Below are positions 28,663 to 39,675 of a stretch of 64,000 nucleotides of DNA, piece by piece. Within the stretch, counting starts at the first letter, position 1; every line of letters starts with the position of its first letter. This DNA is from Candidatus Peregrinibacteria bacterium HGW-Peregrinibacteria-1 (GTDB lineage Bacteria > Patescibacteriota > Gracilibacteria > UBA1369 > LOWO2-01-FULL-3), in assembly GCA_002839505.1 (NCBI GenBank), contig PGYE01000001.1, forward strand, positions 585,995-649,994. Direction: 5' to 3'. The position numbers and the translations under genes were made by a program. The notes beneath the pieces are model-generated. The model was not told the origin of the DNA and searched no databases. It worked only from the letters and a program-made list of their open reading frames with translations.

Positions 28663-29109
28663 CTACCCCTTCGCCTCCTTCAAAAACGCCTCAAAATCAT
28701 AAATATAATCAGCCGTAACGTACTTCTTGCTCGACAAGGCAAGAAGTACAGAGTTATCCGAAAAATCATAAAACTCCCGATAATAATCTCCCTCCATGAC
28801 AATAGCCTCATCGGGACCTTTCAAAACAAACTCTTGCCACTCCTTCCCATCATGAAAACGCGCCTTAATTTCACCTGACAGACAAATATAAAACTTTTTC
28901 TCCCCCCTCACACTGTGTCCACCCCGCTCCAACTTCGTATTCGTACACCAATACGCCCTTTCAACTTTCCACTCCACCTGATCCTCGAGCTCAAAAACAC
29001 TCAAATCTCCTCGAGCATCACTAAAGGTGTTAAACTTCAATTTTTCCAAGCGCCCAAAATTCAGCATAGAAGCCGTTATTAACAAACAATTAAGAGCAAC
29101 ACACAACAT
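28663..29109 (-). CDS. Cupin-fold WxcM/FdtA/QdtA-like sugar isomerase family protein
   Basis: DARGDLSVFELEDQVEWKVERAYWCTNTKLERGGHSVRGEKKFYICLSGEIKARF. A likelier start is the internal ATG near 29067 (MLNFGRLEKLKF). Confidence 0.78.
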   Translation of the reverse strand: MLCVALNCLLITASMLNFGRLEKLKFNTFSDARGDLSVFELEDQVEWKVERAYWCTNTKLERGGHSVRGEKKFYICLSGEIKARFHDGKEWQEFVLKGPDEAIVMEGDYYREFYDFSDNSVLLALSSKKYVTADYIYDFEAFLKEAKG

Positions 29110-29111
29110 CG

Positions 29112-31226
29112 CTACACCACCTCTCTCCTAATCTCTTCTTCCTCGTATGCCTCCAAAATATCACCCTCTTCAAGAGTAACATCTCCAATAAATCTTATTC
29201 CACAATCATTACCCTCTCCTATTTCTTTTACAATATCATCCACCTTTCTTAGTGAATCCAAAATACCCTCACCAATCAACTCTTCTTCACGGTCCTTCAT
29301 TCGGAACACATGCATCTTTGCCCCCATCTTCAATTTTCCGTTCGTCACCTTACACCCCACAATCAACATCTTTTTTTTATGCAAGAAAATTTGTCGTACC
29401 TCAGCACGACCAATCTTTACCTCGCGCTTTTCCGGCTCCAGTAAACCTGTCAGGACACGCTTAATGTCCTCCAAAAGGTCATAAATTATTGTGTATTGTC
29501 TAATCTCGACATTATCTCGTTCAGCCATCTTCTCAACATGTGGAGAATCAAACCCCGCATGAAAAGACATCACCATTCCATTACTGGCAGCAGCCATCAG
29601 AACATCCGACTTAGTCACCCCACCAACCGCACTATGAATTATCTTCACCGCAACCTCATCATCCTTGATCTTAGCAATTGACTGCTTCAAAGCTTCCAGA
29701 GAACCCTTGTTGTCAGCCTTCACTACAATCTTCAGCATCTTTTCGGACTTGATTGTCGACATGATGCTACTCATCGCATCGCCTTTGCTATCATTCTTTG
29801 CATATTCCAGCATCTTAATCTCAGCCGCCTTCTGCTTAGCCGTCTTCTCGTCTTTGACCACCTGCAAAATATCTCCACTCTTTGGAGTCTCGCTCAACCC
29901 AGCAATCAAAACCGGTGTTGATGGTCCGGCAACACGCAGAGCCTTACCGTTATGGTCTTTCATCAGCTTTATACGCCCATATGCGCCACCAACCACAACA
30001 TTATTCATTATCTTCAGCGTCCCGGTATTAACAAGAACCGTCGCCACCGGTCCCAGGCTATGATCCAAATTCGCCTCAACAACCGTTGCGACCGCCTCAC
30101 GATCCGGATTTGCTCTCCAGTTTTCCATTTCTGCTGTCAGCAGAATCATATCTAAAAGATCATCAATTCCAGCACCAGTAATTGCGGAAACCGGCACAAC
30201 CACAGTAGTTCCTCCCCATTCCTCGGGCTGCAATCCATGTTCCGCCAACTCACCCTTCACTTTGTCAGGATTCACATTTGGTTTATCCATTTTATTCATT
30301 GCCACAATAATTGGCACCCCGGCATCTTTGGCATGATTGATTGCCTCAACCGTTTGCTGCTTAATTCCTTCATCAGCTGCCACAACAATAATCGCAATAT
30401 CTGTAACTTTCGCACCTCTCGCACGCATAGCCGTAAAAGCCTCATGTCCAGGCGTATCCAAGAAAGTGATCATCTTCCCTTTCTTCTCAACCTGATAGGC
30501 TCCTATGTGCTGAGTGATGCCTCCAGATTCACCTGCAACCACATCGGCACTTCGAATCGTATCCAAAAGCTTTGTCTTACCATGATCTACATGACCCATC
30601 ACACAAACAACCGGTGGTCTTTCCTCCAGTGTACTGCGATCGTCCTCCTCTAATAATTTTGAAATATCGCCCGCAATCATTTCCTCAGCCGCCGCCGCCT
30701 GGCGAATCCTCTTTACGGTGACGCCCATATCCTCGGCAATTATTTGCGCTGTTTCAAAATCAATTTCCTGATTAATATTTGCCAAAATACCATTCTTCAT
30801 CAACTCACCAATTACTTTCGCAATCTTAATTCCAGTTTTTTCGGCAAACTCCTTTACGCTTATGCTATCTGCTATTTCCACAACATCACTCTTCACTGCA
30901 ACATCCACGCTGGCTCCACTCTTTTTAACTCCTCCTACCTTACCGGCCATCTTCTTTCTCTGACTTTTTACAATTTCTCGTTCTCGCTCTTGTGCGATTA
31001 TCTCATCATATAACTCCACGACATCTCCATCGTGATCATCTTTTGAATCACCATCAACACCGCCCCCTTCATCAGCTGACAACTCCCCACTTATTAACTC
31101 CGCTAACTCATCTTCCACAACTCTTGCCCTCGGTGAAATTTCAAAACCCATTTCCTGAATTTTTTCCCTAAGCTCCTTTGGAGTTAACCCTAGTTTTTCG
31201 GACAGGTCACTGATTTTTATCGACAT
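29112..31226 (-). CDS. infB: Translation initiation factor IF-2
   Basis: [43 protein letters not shown]. Confidence 0.97.
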   Translation of the reverse strand: MSIKISDLSEKLGLTPKELREKIQEMGFEISPRARVVEDELAELISGELSADEGGGVDGDSKDDHDGDVVELYDEIIAQEREREIVKSQRKKMAGKVGGVKKSGASVDVAVKSDVVEIADSISVKEFAEKTGIKIAKVIGELMKNGILANINQEIDFETAQIIAEDMGVTVKRIRQAAAAEEMIAGDISKLLEEDDRSTLEERPPVVCVMGHVDHGKTKLLDTIRSADVVAGESGGITQHIGAYQVEKKGKMITFLDTPGHEAFTAMRARGAKVTDIAIIVVAADEGIKQQTVEAINHAKDAGVPIIVAMNKMDKPNVNPDKVKGELAEHGLQPEEWGGTTVVVPVSAITGAGIDDLLDMILLTAEMENWRANPDREAVATVVEANLDHSLGPVATVLVNTGTLKIMNNVVVGGAYGRIKLMKDHNGKALRVAGPSTPVLIAGLSETPKSGDILQVVKDEKTAKQKAAEIKMLEYAKNDSKGDAMSSIMSTIKSEKMLKIVVKADNKGSLEALKQSIAKIKDDEVAVKIIHSAVGGVTKSDVLMAAASNGMVMSFHAGFDSPHVEKMAERDNVEIRQYTIIYDLLEDIKRVLTGLLEPEKREVKIGRAEVRQIFLHKKKMLIVGCKVTNGKLKMGAKMHVFRMKDREEELIGEGILDSLRKVDDIVKEIGEGNDCGIRFIGDVTLEEGDILEAYEEEEIRREVV

Positions 31227-31292
31227 AAATAGACTTTTTAAGCGCTGACAGTCTATTGAAAAAATTGGCTATTGTAAACAGAGAATTGTTAT

Positions 31293-33311
31293 TTACCAAC
31301 TGCTACCTCCACCTCCACCAAATCCACCACCGGAGAACCCGCCCCCACCGGAAAAACTTCCGCCTGAGCTTGACCACGCGCCCCCTGAGCTTGATCCGCC
31401 GCTACGGTATTGCACCGCCGGCTGATAAGCCCTCTCCGCCTTACTTGAAAATCGATCGAAGCTATTTGCAAAAACAACAAAATCCGCGCCTGAAAACCAT
31501 TTTGGCGGCTCAATCATCAACCCCTTGAAAACCTTAACCCATCTCTTCTCAATCCCAAAAATTATTGCGTAAGGCAAAAAGTTCACAAAAACCTCTTCAT
31601 ACTGCTCTGGTCCGTACATTCTCTCAAGCCTCTTTTTTTCCACCCTTTGTAGAAACTTCTTAAAACCCATCGCCCTACTATATGCCTCTGCACCCCTTGA
31701 TGTCTTCTTTGGCATCCACTTTGCAAACATCACATAAACCAACCCAACAGTGATCATCACCGGAAAATACCAGAAAAATCCGGAAATCATCGCAAGAAGA
31801 AACGATATGATCCCTCCAAATATTATGTAAATAGCGCCGTAAACATAATATTTCTCTCTCACCTTATCAGGATCAGTTTTGAAATAGCCATTATCTACCA
31901 CCTGGCCGTAAAGTTTACTCTTAATGATCCGCAGCTTAGTCGAAAAGCTACCCTGTAAGTCTTTCATTTGAACCGTTTTCTTGCTCTGATCCTCACCAAA
32001 AATACCCTTAAACACCTCCCTCTGGTAATCAGCAACCTCATCATTTGCACCAATAGATTTAACCTTCTCAAAAACAAAATCTTTCGATTTTTCTGGTTTC
32101 ACCAATTTCAAATAACCCCGATTAGCCAATTCGATAATTGTCGCAGTAATATCGTGCAAGTGAGCCACTTGATCAATCACCACCCCCAACTCACCGGCCG
32201 ATAAATACTTTTTGTCGACTTTAGGAGCCACATATTCCGGAACAACAATTCGCCGTGCCACCGCATCCTTTCCGTTTCTAAGCCAATCCGTCAAGATACG
32301 ACCCAATAGAAACACCAAAATAAACAGCGGAAGAACGCCATCAAAAAATTTATAGACCAAGCTCTCCTTCAACTCCACCACCAAATCCTTGGACTCCCCA
32401 GCGCCAATATCAACTAGCACCCTCTCATTCTTGTATCCATGTCTGAACGCGCTTAAAGCATGCTCACCGGCCAGCAACCTAAAACTGTGAGGAGGCACAA
32501 AATTCTCACTCTCACCGTCAATAGAAACTAAACCACCAATATACCCCCCGTCATCTTCACCAGTTGGCAACTTCAGTGCGACATTCAATATTCCGGCCGC
32601 CTTTGCCAGAGCTTCATCAAAGCCCACCGCCACAGTCAGTCCCTGCGCCGAAGTAAGCTCCTTGGCCGAAAACAAAAATGCATCACCCTCCTTAGAGGCC
32701 TCACAATAACTAGTCTCTAAGCCATAATAGCCCGAATAACACACATAGCTTTCATATGACGACGGCACCATCGACTCAAAAAAGACCCTCGCACTAGCAC
32801 TATCAATAGGCACTTCCCATTCATTCCCTGTCACATTCCACGCCAACTCATTAAAATCTTCGAAAGTATTTATTGCCCCCTTCACACTATATTTAAGAAC
32901 ATAGTGGTGCTCACCATCAATATAGTAACCTGGAGTACCGATTCTTAAGCCGATTGACCGCAAATTTTCATAGTCATTTTTCAGAATTTCATAATCATAA
33001 GAAACTCCGTTTTCATCAACCACATCAATAATATCAATCGATAAACTGACACTTTCACCGTTATCTATATATGAATAAGGTATTTCCCTGATTATCCCCT
33101 GTCTTTCAAAAGACCCGAAATCATATAGTATCTCCTCAGACACCACAATTTCCCCCGATTCCAATATCTCGATATCGGAATGAAAACTCGAAATTTTCTC
33201 AGAACGATACTCCTCAGAAGCCGCCACCCCAGAACCGCCAACCACCAGAAAGGTCATTGCAACGAACAAGCCAATAAACCCGCTCCACAACCGAAAATTA
33301 GCATTATTCAT
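31293..33311 (-). CDS. DUF2207-type membrane protein with Gly/Ser-rich C-terminus
   Basis: Signal peptide, FHSDIEILESGEIVVSEEILYDFGSFERQGIIREIPY, C-terminal SGGSFSGGGGFSGGGFGGGGGSSW. Confidence 0.85.
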   Translation of the reverse strand: MNNANFRLWSGFIGLFVAMTFLVVGGSGVAASEEYRSEKISSFHSDIEILESGEIVVSEEILYDFGSFERQGIIREIPYSYIDNGESVSLSIDIIDVVDENGVSYDYEILKNDYENLRSIGLRIGTPGYYIDGEHHYVLKYSVKGAINTFEDFNELAWNVTGNEWEVPIDSASARVFFESMVPSSYESYVCYSGYYGLETSYCEASKEGDAFLFSAKELTSAQGLTVAVGFDEALAKAAGILNVALKLPTGEDDGGYIGGLVSIDGESENFVPPHSFRLLAGEHALSAFRHGYKNERVLVDIGAGESKDLVVELKESLVYKFFDGVLPLFILVFLLGRILTDWLRNGKDAVARRIVVPEYVAPKVDKKYLSAGELGVVIDQVAHLHDITATIIELANRGYLKLVKPEKSKDFVFEKVKSIGANDEVADYQREVFKGIFGEDQSKKTVQMKDLQGSFSTKLRIIKSKLYGQVVDNGYFKTDPDKVREKYYVYGAIYIIFGGIISFLLAMISGFFWYFPVMITVGLVYVMFAKWMPKKTSRGAEAYSRAMGFKKFLQRVEKKRLERMYGPEQYEEVFVNFLPYAIIFGIEKRWVKVFKGLMIEPPKWFSGADFVVFANSFDRFSSKAERAYQPAVQYRSGGSSSGGAWSSSGGSFSGGGGFSGGGFGGGGGSSW

Positions 33312-33425
33312 AATCCAAAATAATTAAATTAAGAGACGCCCTCAGAATATCATTAAAAAATAGTCGTTTGCCATAACAATTATTAGAAACTATATTGTTA
33401 GTACATAAAACCTCAATCATCACTC

Positions 33426-33731
33426 ATGCGCATTCATCGTTCGCTTCGTAAACAAATCAATAAAATCGATCCATCGCAAATCGCCGACATCGGAGACGAT
33501 CACCTCGATGAATTAAAAGAAGTCCCGCTATACATCAAAAAGGCCCCCGGAATTGTAAAAGCCCAAGCAATCAGAAAATCCATTTCAAAAATTGATCAGC
33601 TGGAAAAAGAAATTGTCAGACTCGAAACCCGTATTAAGAAATTAGAAGAGCGACGCGCCATCGAAGCTATCAAACTCGAAGAAAAAATTGCCAACAACGA
33701 AGATATTATTTCCGCGCATTTAGACATATAA
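33426..33731 (+). CDS. Small hypothetical coiled-coil protein
   Basis: 101-aa ORF directly upstream of rmuC; heptad-like ISKIDQLEKEIVRLETRIKKLEERRAIEAIKLEEKI. Confidence 0.65.
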   Translation: MRIHRSLRKQINKIDPSQIADIGDDHLDELKEVPLYIKKAPGIVKAQAIRKSISKIDQLEKEIVRLETRIKKLEERRAIEAIKLEEKIANNEDIISAHLDI

Positions 33732-33744
33732 CAAACAATATTAA

Positions 33745-34860
33745 ATGGTTCCAACTTATTTTTACCTGCTCGCAACCGCCCTAGTCATATTAGTCACAGC
33801 GGGCTTCTTCATGCTCTTCAAAAAACTCAAAGCCCTTCAGGCCCCGCAGGACGACAAGGTTCTTCTCGAGCACTTGGAATCCTTAAGGCGAGAACTTCGC
33901 GACACGACCTCTCAAGCTCGCCAGGAAACACAACTCAATATCAACAAAATTGACGAACGGATCGCTAGGGGATTGCAACACTCCTCAGAAACCATTCAAA
34001 AACAGTTTTCCGAAAGCTCAAAACTAATTCAGGCCGTAACCGGACAACTCACCAAACTCGACGAAACCAACAAGCAAGTCCTCAACTTTTCGGAAAAAAT
34101 GCAAAGTCTGGAAAACATCTTAAAAAACCCGAAACAAAGAGGAATACTTGGCGAATATTTCCTCGAAACACTCCTTTCTCAAGTCCTCCAACCCAATCAA
34201 TACCAGATGCAATATAAGTTCTCCAACGGTGAAATTGTCGATGCCATCGTTCATTTTCAAGGCAAAGTTATCCCCATCGATGCCAAATTTTCACTGGAAA
34301 AATACAATAAAATCATGGAAGCGCAGGAACAAACCGAACGCGACCGCCTCGAAAAAAGCTTTAAAATGGATATCAAAAACCGAATTGATGAAACCGCCAA
34401 GTATATCAGACCCAATGAAGACACGACCGATTTTGCCTTCATGTTTATTCCAGCGGAGGGAATCTACTACAACTTGCTGATATACAAAGTCGGATCACTC
34501 GATATCAACAGCAATGACTTAATCGAATATGCCTTCAAGAAGCATGTCATAATAGTTTCCCCGACATCATTTTTTGCCTACTTACAGACAGTCCTTCAAG
34601 GGCTAAAGGCTCTCAAGATGGAAGAATCGATTCGCGACATCGTCAAGAATGTCACCATCCTTCACCAGCATCTTGGCAGTTACGACAGCTACATGCAAAA
34701 GCTTGGAAACAATCTCGGCACCACCGTAAACATGTATAATTCAGCATACAAAGAGTTCAAAAAAATAGACAAGGATGTCCATAGAATAACCGAAGGAGCC
34801 TCCGGGGGAGACATCGAGGCCGCCTATATTGACAAGCCAACCGCCCAGCAACAGGACTAA
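33745..34860 (+). CDS. rmuC: DNA recombination protein RmuC
   Basis: N-terminal TM, coiled coil, KQRGILGEYFLETLLSQVLQPNQYQMQYKFSNGEIVDAIVHFQGKVIPIDAKF. Confidence 0.92.
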   Translation: MVPTYFYLLATALVILVTAGFFMLFKKLKALQAPQDDKVLLEHLESLRRELRDTTSQARQETQLNINKIDERIARGLQHSSETIQKQFSESSKLIQAVTGQLTKLDETNKQVLNFSEKMQSLENILKNPKQRGILGEYFLETLLSQVLQPNQYQMQYKFSNGEIVDAIVHFQGKVIPIDAKFSLEKYNKIMEAQEQTERDRLEKSFKMDIKNRIDETAKYIRPNEDTTDFAFMFIPAEGIYYNLLIYKVGSLDINSNDLIEYAFKKHVIIVSPTSFFAYLQTVLQGLKALKMEESIRDIVKNVTILHQHLGSYDSYMQKLGNNLGTTVNMYNSAYKEFKKIDKDVHRITEGASGGDIEAAYIDKPTAQQQD

Positions 34861-34914
34861 ACATTGGACAATACCTTCATCATTAACTACAATCACAAAA
34901 ACTAACCATACAAT

Positions 34915-35448
34915 ATGTCAAAAGCAACAACAGTCTTAGCTACGGTCTTGATAATCGGCGCAATATCAGGTGGAATCTATTTTTTGCAAGATAGCTTTGG
35001 TGGCAACCTGCAGGGGCAGCTCAGTACTACCAATCTAGAGACCACCAATGCTAGCGACGAACCCACCACTACTCCAAATGAGACAGCCACTGAAACAGAC
35101 AACACATCAACCCCAGATATAACAGGAGAGGTAAAAGTAGAAACCCCTCAGCTTCCAAATGGCGACCTCAAAGTTGAGATTGTCATCAGAAACAACGGAG
35201 AAGGTTATCTTCCTGCGGAAACACCGTTGCAATACGCTATTTTCCTTAACGACCAAGAAGTCTTTTCGAACAGCAGCGCCTACACCAGCCTTGCACCAGG
35301 AGAATCCTTTAGTTTCACATATCCCATAGCGCGAACAATCTACCAATATCCCGATAGCGGAATTGTCAGGCTTGAAATTGACTCCGACAATCTTCTACAA
35401 GAGAGCGACAAAACAAATAACAGCATTGAAATAAACTACTCCTTCTAG
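34915..35448 (+). CDS. Secreted/membrane-anchored CARDB-like domain protein
   Basis: N-terminal TM; GDLKVEIVIRNNGEGYLPAETPLQYAIFLNDQEVF...LAPGESFSFTYPI...VRLEIDSDNLLQESDKTNNSIEI. Confidence 0.75.
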   Translation: MSKATTVLATVLIIGAISGGIYFLQDSFGGNLQGQLSTTNLETTNASDEPTTTPNETATETDNTSTPDITGEVKVETPQLPNGDLKVEIVIRNNGEGYLPAETPLQYAIFLNDQEVFSNSSAYTSLAPGESFSFTYPIARTIYQYPDSGIVRLEIDSDNLLQESDKTNNSIEINYSF

Positions 35449-35475
35449 ACTCTCACTAAATATTTGTTTAGCGAA

Positions 35476-35505
35476 GAAAGCCCCGAGAATATTCTCGGGG
35501 CTTTC
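35476..35505. terminator. Bidirectional terminator-like hairpin between convergent CARDB gene and rpsA
   Basis: GAAAGCCCCGAGAAT/ATTCTCGGGGCTTTC, 30-bp perfect palindrome; only short T-runs follow. Confidence 0.75.
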
Positions 35506-35544
35506 CTGTTTCAACACAATTAAATTTCGGAGAGGTCATCATTA

Positions 35545-36813
35545 CTATTCAGAAGCCTCTTCCTCTACGGCCTCAGCATCTGAATCAGCCTCAGCAGCAG
35601 CAGCTGCCTTTTTAGCTTTCTTCTCTGCGGCATCTGCCTTCGACGCCTGAGAGGTTCCATCCTTCATGGTCAAACCAACTCTGTGGTCATCAGGATCGAT
35701 TGTAATAACCTTCGCTTTAATTGGGTCACCAATCTTAAGAACAGTTGATGGATTCTCACCTTCCGGTAGATCCATTTCACTCACATGAATCAAGCCATTG
35801 ATTTCATCTGCCAGTTTGATAAACGCGCCAAATTGAGTAACTTTGCTTACCTTACCTTCCACCTCGGTTCCAACTGTGAAGTTCTTCGCAGCTTCAACCC
35901 AAGGATCTGGAGTCAATCTCTTCATTGAAAGGCTAATCTTTTGTCCCTCTTTTCCAATAACCAACACATTTACCTTATCACCAAGTTTTCCGTAATCACT
36001 CGGATTCTTCACATGGCCCCATGCGATTTCAGAGATATGAACAAGTCCTTCCAAACCATCAAAGGTAACGAAAATACCAAACTTAACGATACCACTGATC
36101 TTACCTTCAAGCTCCTGTCCGATCGCAAGCTCATTGATTGCCTCCTCACGCATCTCTTTTTCTGCCTCTTTCTCGGAAAGAATAAGTTTTCCTCCCTCAA
36201 GATCCAAGTTCAAAATTCTTACACGCAGATCAATACCGACTAATTTTTTCAATCTATTCAAGATCTCGTTTGCATCAGCACCATTTACACGAGGATAGTG
36301 CAACGGAGCCAATTGAGAAACCGGAATGAACCCCTTAATACCATCGATATTAAGTAGAAGACCTCCCTTGTTGGCCTCACTTGCCTTAACAATAATGGAT
36401 TTTTCGTTTTCATGGGCATCCACGAATTTTTGCCATGTTTTCTGCTGACTTGCTTTACGCAATGACAACACAACCAATCCATCTTCATTTTCTTCTTCAA
36501 GTACATAACTCGTAACATTATCGCCAACCTGAACCTCATCCAGCGTATTAAAGCTATCGCGAGCCTCTTGACCCGTAATAACCCCTGTGTAAATACCACC
36601 AAGGTCAACCAGCAACTTGTTCTTAAACATCGAAATCACACGCCCCTCCACTAATGTTCCCGGAGTCGGAGGACTAAAATCTTGAGCATCTTTTAAAAGC
36701 TCCTCAATGGCTTTATTATCAACATAAGTCTGCATAGACTTTACTGTAAGGGGGATCTTATAAATATAATTTTGCCAAGGTAAATTGGAAACCCCATTAC
36801 TAAAAATAGCCAA
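35545..36813 (-). CDS. rpsA: 30S ribosomal protein S1 (multiple S1 domains)
   Basis: Tandem S1 motifs: GTLVEGRVISMFKNKLLVDLGG, GQELEGKISGIVKFGIFVTFDGLEGLVHISEIAW, GTEVEGKVSKVTQFGAFIKLADEINGLIHVSEM. Start probably at the internal ATG near 36735 (MQTYVDNK). Confidence 0.93.
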   Translation of the reverse strand: MAIFSNGVSNLPWQNYIYKIPLTVKSMQTYVDNKAIEELLKDAQDFSPPTPGTLVEGRVISMFKNKLLVDLGGIYTGVITGQEARDSFNTLDEVQVGDNVTSYVLEEENEDGLVVLSLRKASQQKTWQKFVDAHENEKSIIVKASEANKGGLLLNIDGIKGFIPVSQLAPLHYPRVNGADANEILNRLKKLVGIDLRVRILNLDLEGGKLILSEKEAEKEMREEAINELAIGQELEGKISGIVKFGIFVTFDGLEGLVHISEIAWGHVKNPSDYGKLGDKVNVLVIGKEGQKISLSMKRLTPDPWVEAAKNFTVGTEVEGKVSKVTQFGAFIKLADEINGLIHVSEMDLPEGENPSTVLKIGDPIKAKVITIDPDDHRVGLTMKDGTSQASKADAAEKKAKKAAAAAEADSDAEAVEEEASE

Positions 36814-36860
36814 ACCAAGGCCCGTCGATTCTAAGTTTATTAGTGCATTATGTCAAATCT

Positions 36861-36893
36861 AAAAATGAGCCGCCACACAACCAAGTGGGCAGC
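36861..36893 (-). terminator. Putative terminator after clpC
   Basis: Minus strand reads GCTGCCCAC-TTGGTTGT-GTGGCGGC-TCATTTTT; near-complete stem with a single bulge and a T-run. Confidence 0.5.
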
Positions 36894-36917
36894 CCATTTA
36901 CATTCTAAAGACGCTAT

Positions 36918-39500
36918 CTATTTCGACTTCATAAAATCAACCTCTTTACCCTTCTTAACCAGCTTTATTACATCACCCTCCGTAAATTCTCCCTCCAAAT
37001 ACCTTGTTGTCAACGGATCCTCAACATACTGCTGAATTGCACGACGCAGAGGACGAGCACCATAAGCGGCATCATATCCCAACAGAACCAAAGCATCCAA
37101 TGCCCCACTAGTGGCATCCAGCTTGATACTCTTTTGCGTCAAACGATCTTGCAGATAGTTTAGATTCAATTTCACAATTTCTCGAAGATTTGCATGAGTA
37201 AGAGCATGGAAAACCACTACCTTATCAACGCGATTTAAAAATTCCGGCCTAAAATGTTTTTTCAAATCTTCCAAAATCGCTTCCTTGCTGCGCTCAAAAT
37301 CCTTTTCAGCCTGTTGCTGTTCATCAAAACTCTCCGCAAAACCGATCGGTGCCGCCTTATCAGTAAGGCGTTTTGCCCCGATATTAGATGTCATAATAAT
37401 CACCGTGTTACTAAAGTCCACTTTGCGCCCCTTAGCATCGGTAAGTTCACCATCCTCAAGAATCTGTAGCAACAAATTGAATACATCTGGATGTGCCTTT
37501 TCAATCTCATCAAAAAGGATGACACTATATGGCTTCCTGCGCACCGCCTCCGTAAGCTGACCGCCATCTTCATACCCCACATAACCGGCAGTCGCACCAA
37601 CCAGACGAGAAGTATTGTGACGCTCCATAAATTCACTCATATCGATCTTAATTAGGGCATCTTTGTCATCAAAGACCTCTTCTGCAATTGCTCTTACCAA
37701 CTCTGTTTTACCGACACCCGTAGGCCCCATAAAGATAAAAGAACCAATTGGCCTTCTCTCATCTGCAAAACCAGCCCGTGAACGACGAATAGCATTGGCC
37801 ACAGAGACAATTGCCTCCTCCTGACCAATAATCCTTTTCTTGAGAGTCAACTCAAGATTCTTAAGTTTAGTTATGTCATTTTTCAATAATTTGGACACCG
37901 GAACTCCTGTCATCTTTGAAACCAAATCAGCAATATCATCTGCACCAACATGCTCTCGCTTTTCTCGCGGAATTTTTGTTGTCTTGGCCGCATCAATATC
38001 CTTCATTACCAAAAGCTCCTCATTTCTATACTCTGCCGCTCTCTCATAATCTTGGCGTGATACACAGTCTTCCTTTCTTTTGATAATTGACGCCAACTTT
38101 TTTTGAAGTTTCTTCACCTTATCACTGGTTCCTGTGCTGGTTCTTATTCGTTTATTTGCAGCGGCCTCATCGATCAGATCAATTGCCTTATCTGGCAAGA
38201 AGCGGTCATTCACATATCGGCTCGCAAGAGTCACGGCTGCATCTAATGCCGCATCGGAAAACAGAAGATTATGGTGGTCCTCAAATGACTCACGGATTCC
38301 ATGAAGAATCTCCAAAGTCTGAGCCTGCGTAGGCTCTTTTACAAGAACGGACTGGAATCTTCTCTCCAAAGCTGAATCTTTCTCTATATTTTTGCGATAT
38401 TCGGCAATAGTCGTAGCACCAATTACCTGTACCTTCCCGCGCGATAGCGCCGGTTTTAATATATTCGCAGCATCAAGACTTCCCTCGGCGCTCCCCGCAC
38501 CCATAATGGTGTGAATCTCATCGATAAATAGAATTACATTATCCTGAGATGTGGCCTCTTCAATTATCTGCTTAATTCTCTCCTCAAACTCACCTCGATA
38601 CTTTGTTCCTGCCACGACACTTGCCATCGACAATGACAAAATCTTCTTATCTAGCATATTTTCCGGCACCATATCGTTAGCAATTGCCAGAGCAAGCCCC
38701 TCACAAACAGCCGTTTTACCGACTCCGGACTCACCGATCAATACTGGATTATTTTTTGTCTTACGCGACAAAATACTGATTAATCTATCTATTTCCAAAT
38801 CTCTACCTATTACTCTATCAATTTTTCCCTGTTTAGCCTCATCCACCAAATTTGTTGTAAAGTAGTCCAAAGCTGGAGTAGCACTACCACCACCATTGCC
38901 ACTCTCGCCCTTCTTTTTGTAAGATTTTTCATTTTGAGGCTGAGAACCCATTACGCCTTGCAGGCCATTCAAGAAAAACTCCAGAGGATTAACCATCTGC
39001 GGATTCTTTGGCAAGGTTGCTTCAGCGGTTGAGCCTTTTGTACTAATATCTTTTGCCCGCTCGAAAATTTCTAAAATTTGCTCTTTAACATCGTAAGGTG
39101 ACACCTTCATATTCTCCAATATGACCGTCGCCGCAGTGTTCTCTTGAGAAACCAACGAAAACAATAAGTGCTCCGTCCCGACAAATGCATGCCCAAACTC
39201 ATGAGCTACCTTTACGGCATCCTCAATCACAGACTTGGCAAAACCACTTAGTCCGCTTGAGCTCTGACCGTCTGTCGCCCCAGGATTAACATGGCCTACA
39301 GTCTTGAGGACCAAGTTCACATTATCTATTGAAACGCCAAAATTAAGAAGAATAGAAGCACCAAGTGAATTTTCCTGTGCCAAAATACCCATCAGAAGGT
39401 GTTCTGTGCCGACATAACTCAGCTTGGAATTCTTAGCCTTCTCTTGTGCAATTATTAATGCCCTCTTTGCCTCCTTGGTAAACTTATTAAATTCAGTCAT
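36918..39500 (-). CDS. clpC: ATP-dependent Clp protease ATP-binding subunit ClpC
   Basis: Clp N-domain repeats, GESGVGKTAVCEGLA, GPTGVGKTELVRAIAE, UVR-like RKEDCVSRQDYERAAEYRN. Confidence 0.95.
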   Translation of the reverse strand: MTEFNKFTKEAKRALIIAQEKAKNSKLSYVGTEHLLMGILAQENSLGASILLNFGVSIDNVNLVLKTVGHVNPGATDGQSSSGLSGFAKSVIEDAVKVAHEFGHAFVGTEHLLFSLVSQENTAATVILENMKVSPYDVKEQILEIFERAKDISTKGSTAEATLPKNPQMVNPLEFFLNGLQGVMGSQPQNEKSYKKKGESGNGGGSATPALDYFTTNLVDEAKQGKIDRVIGRDLEIDRLISILSRKTKNNPVLIGESGVGKTAVCEGLALAIANDMVPENMLDKKILSLSMASVVAGTKYRGEFEERIKQIIEEATSQDNVILFIDEIHTIMGAGSAEGSLDAANILKPALSRGKVQVIGATTIAEYRKNIEKDSALERRFQSVLVKEPTQAQTLEILHGIRESFEDHHNLLFSDAALDAAVTLASRYVNDRFLPDKAIDLIDEAAANKRIRTSTGTSDKVKKLQKKLASIIKRKEDCVSRQDYERAAEYRNEELLVMKDIDAAKTTKIPREKREHVGADDIADLVSKMTGVPVSKLLKNDITKLKNLELTLKKRIIGQEEAIVSVANAIRRSRAGFADERRPIGSFIFMGPTGVGKTELVRAIAEEVFDDKDALIKIDMSEFMERHNTSRLVGATAGYVGYEDGGQLTEAVRRKPYSVILFDEIEKAHPDVFNLLLQILEDGELTDAKGRKVDFSNTVIIMTSNIGAKRLTDKAAPIGFAESFDEQQQAEKDFERSKEAILEDLKKHFRPEFLNRVDKVVVFHALTHANLREIVKLNLNYLQDRLTQKSIKLDATSGALDALVLLGYDAAYGARPLRRAIQQYVEDPLTTRYLEGEFTEGDVIKLVKKGKEVDFMKSK

Positions 39501-39632
39501 GCGTGTGTATTTTTATTTAGTTTTAAATCATAGAATTCTACCATAAATCCACCCTAAAATTAACCGACAAAGCAGAAATGGACTTTACTTAGTGCCAAAA
39601 ACTCTTTTAAGTAGGTTTTACACCAGTAAGTG

Positions 39633-39659
39633 TTAGCACTCGGAATTATAGAGTGCTAA
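39633..39659. promoter_or_regulatory. CIRCE operator (HrcA binding site), perfect TTAGCACTC-N9-GAGTGCTAA
   Basis: TTAGCACTC 39633-39641, GGAATTATA 39642-39650, GAGTGCTAA 39651-39659. Confidence 0.95.
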
Positions 39660-39673
39660 CATATGTCCGTCAA
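39645..39673 (-). promoter_or_regulatory. sigma-70 promoter of clpC, TTGACG-N17-TATAAT, with the -10 inside the CIRCE spacer
   Basis: Minus strand: TTGACG (39673-39668), 17-nt spacer, TATAAT (39650-39645). Confidence 0.85.
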
Positions 39674-39675
39674 TA

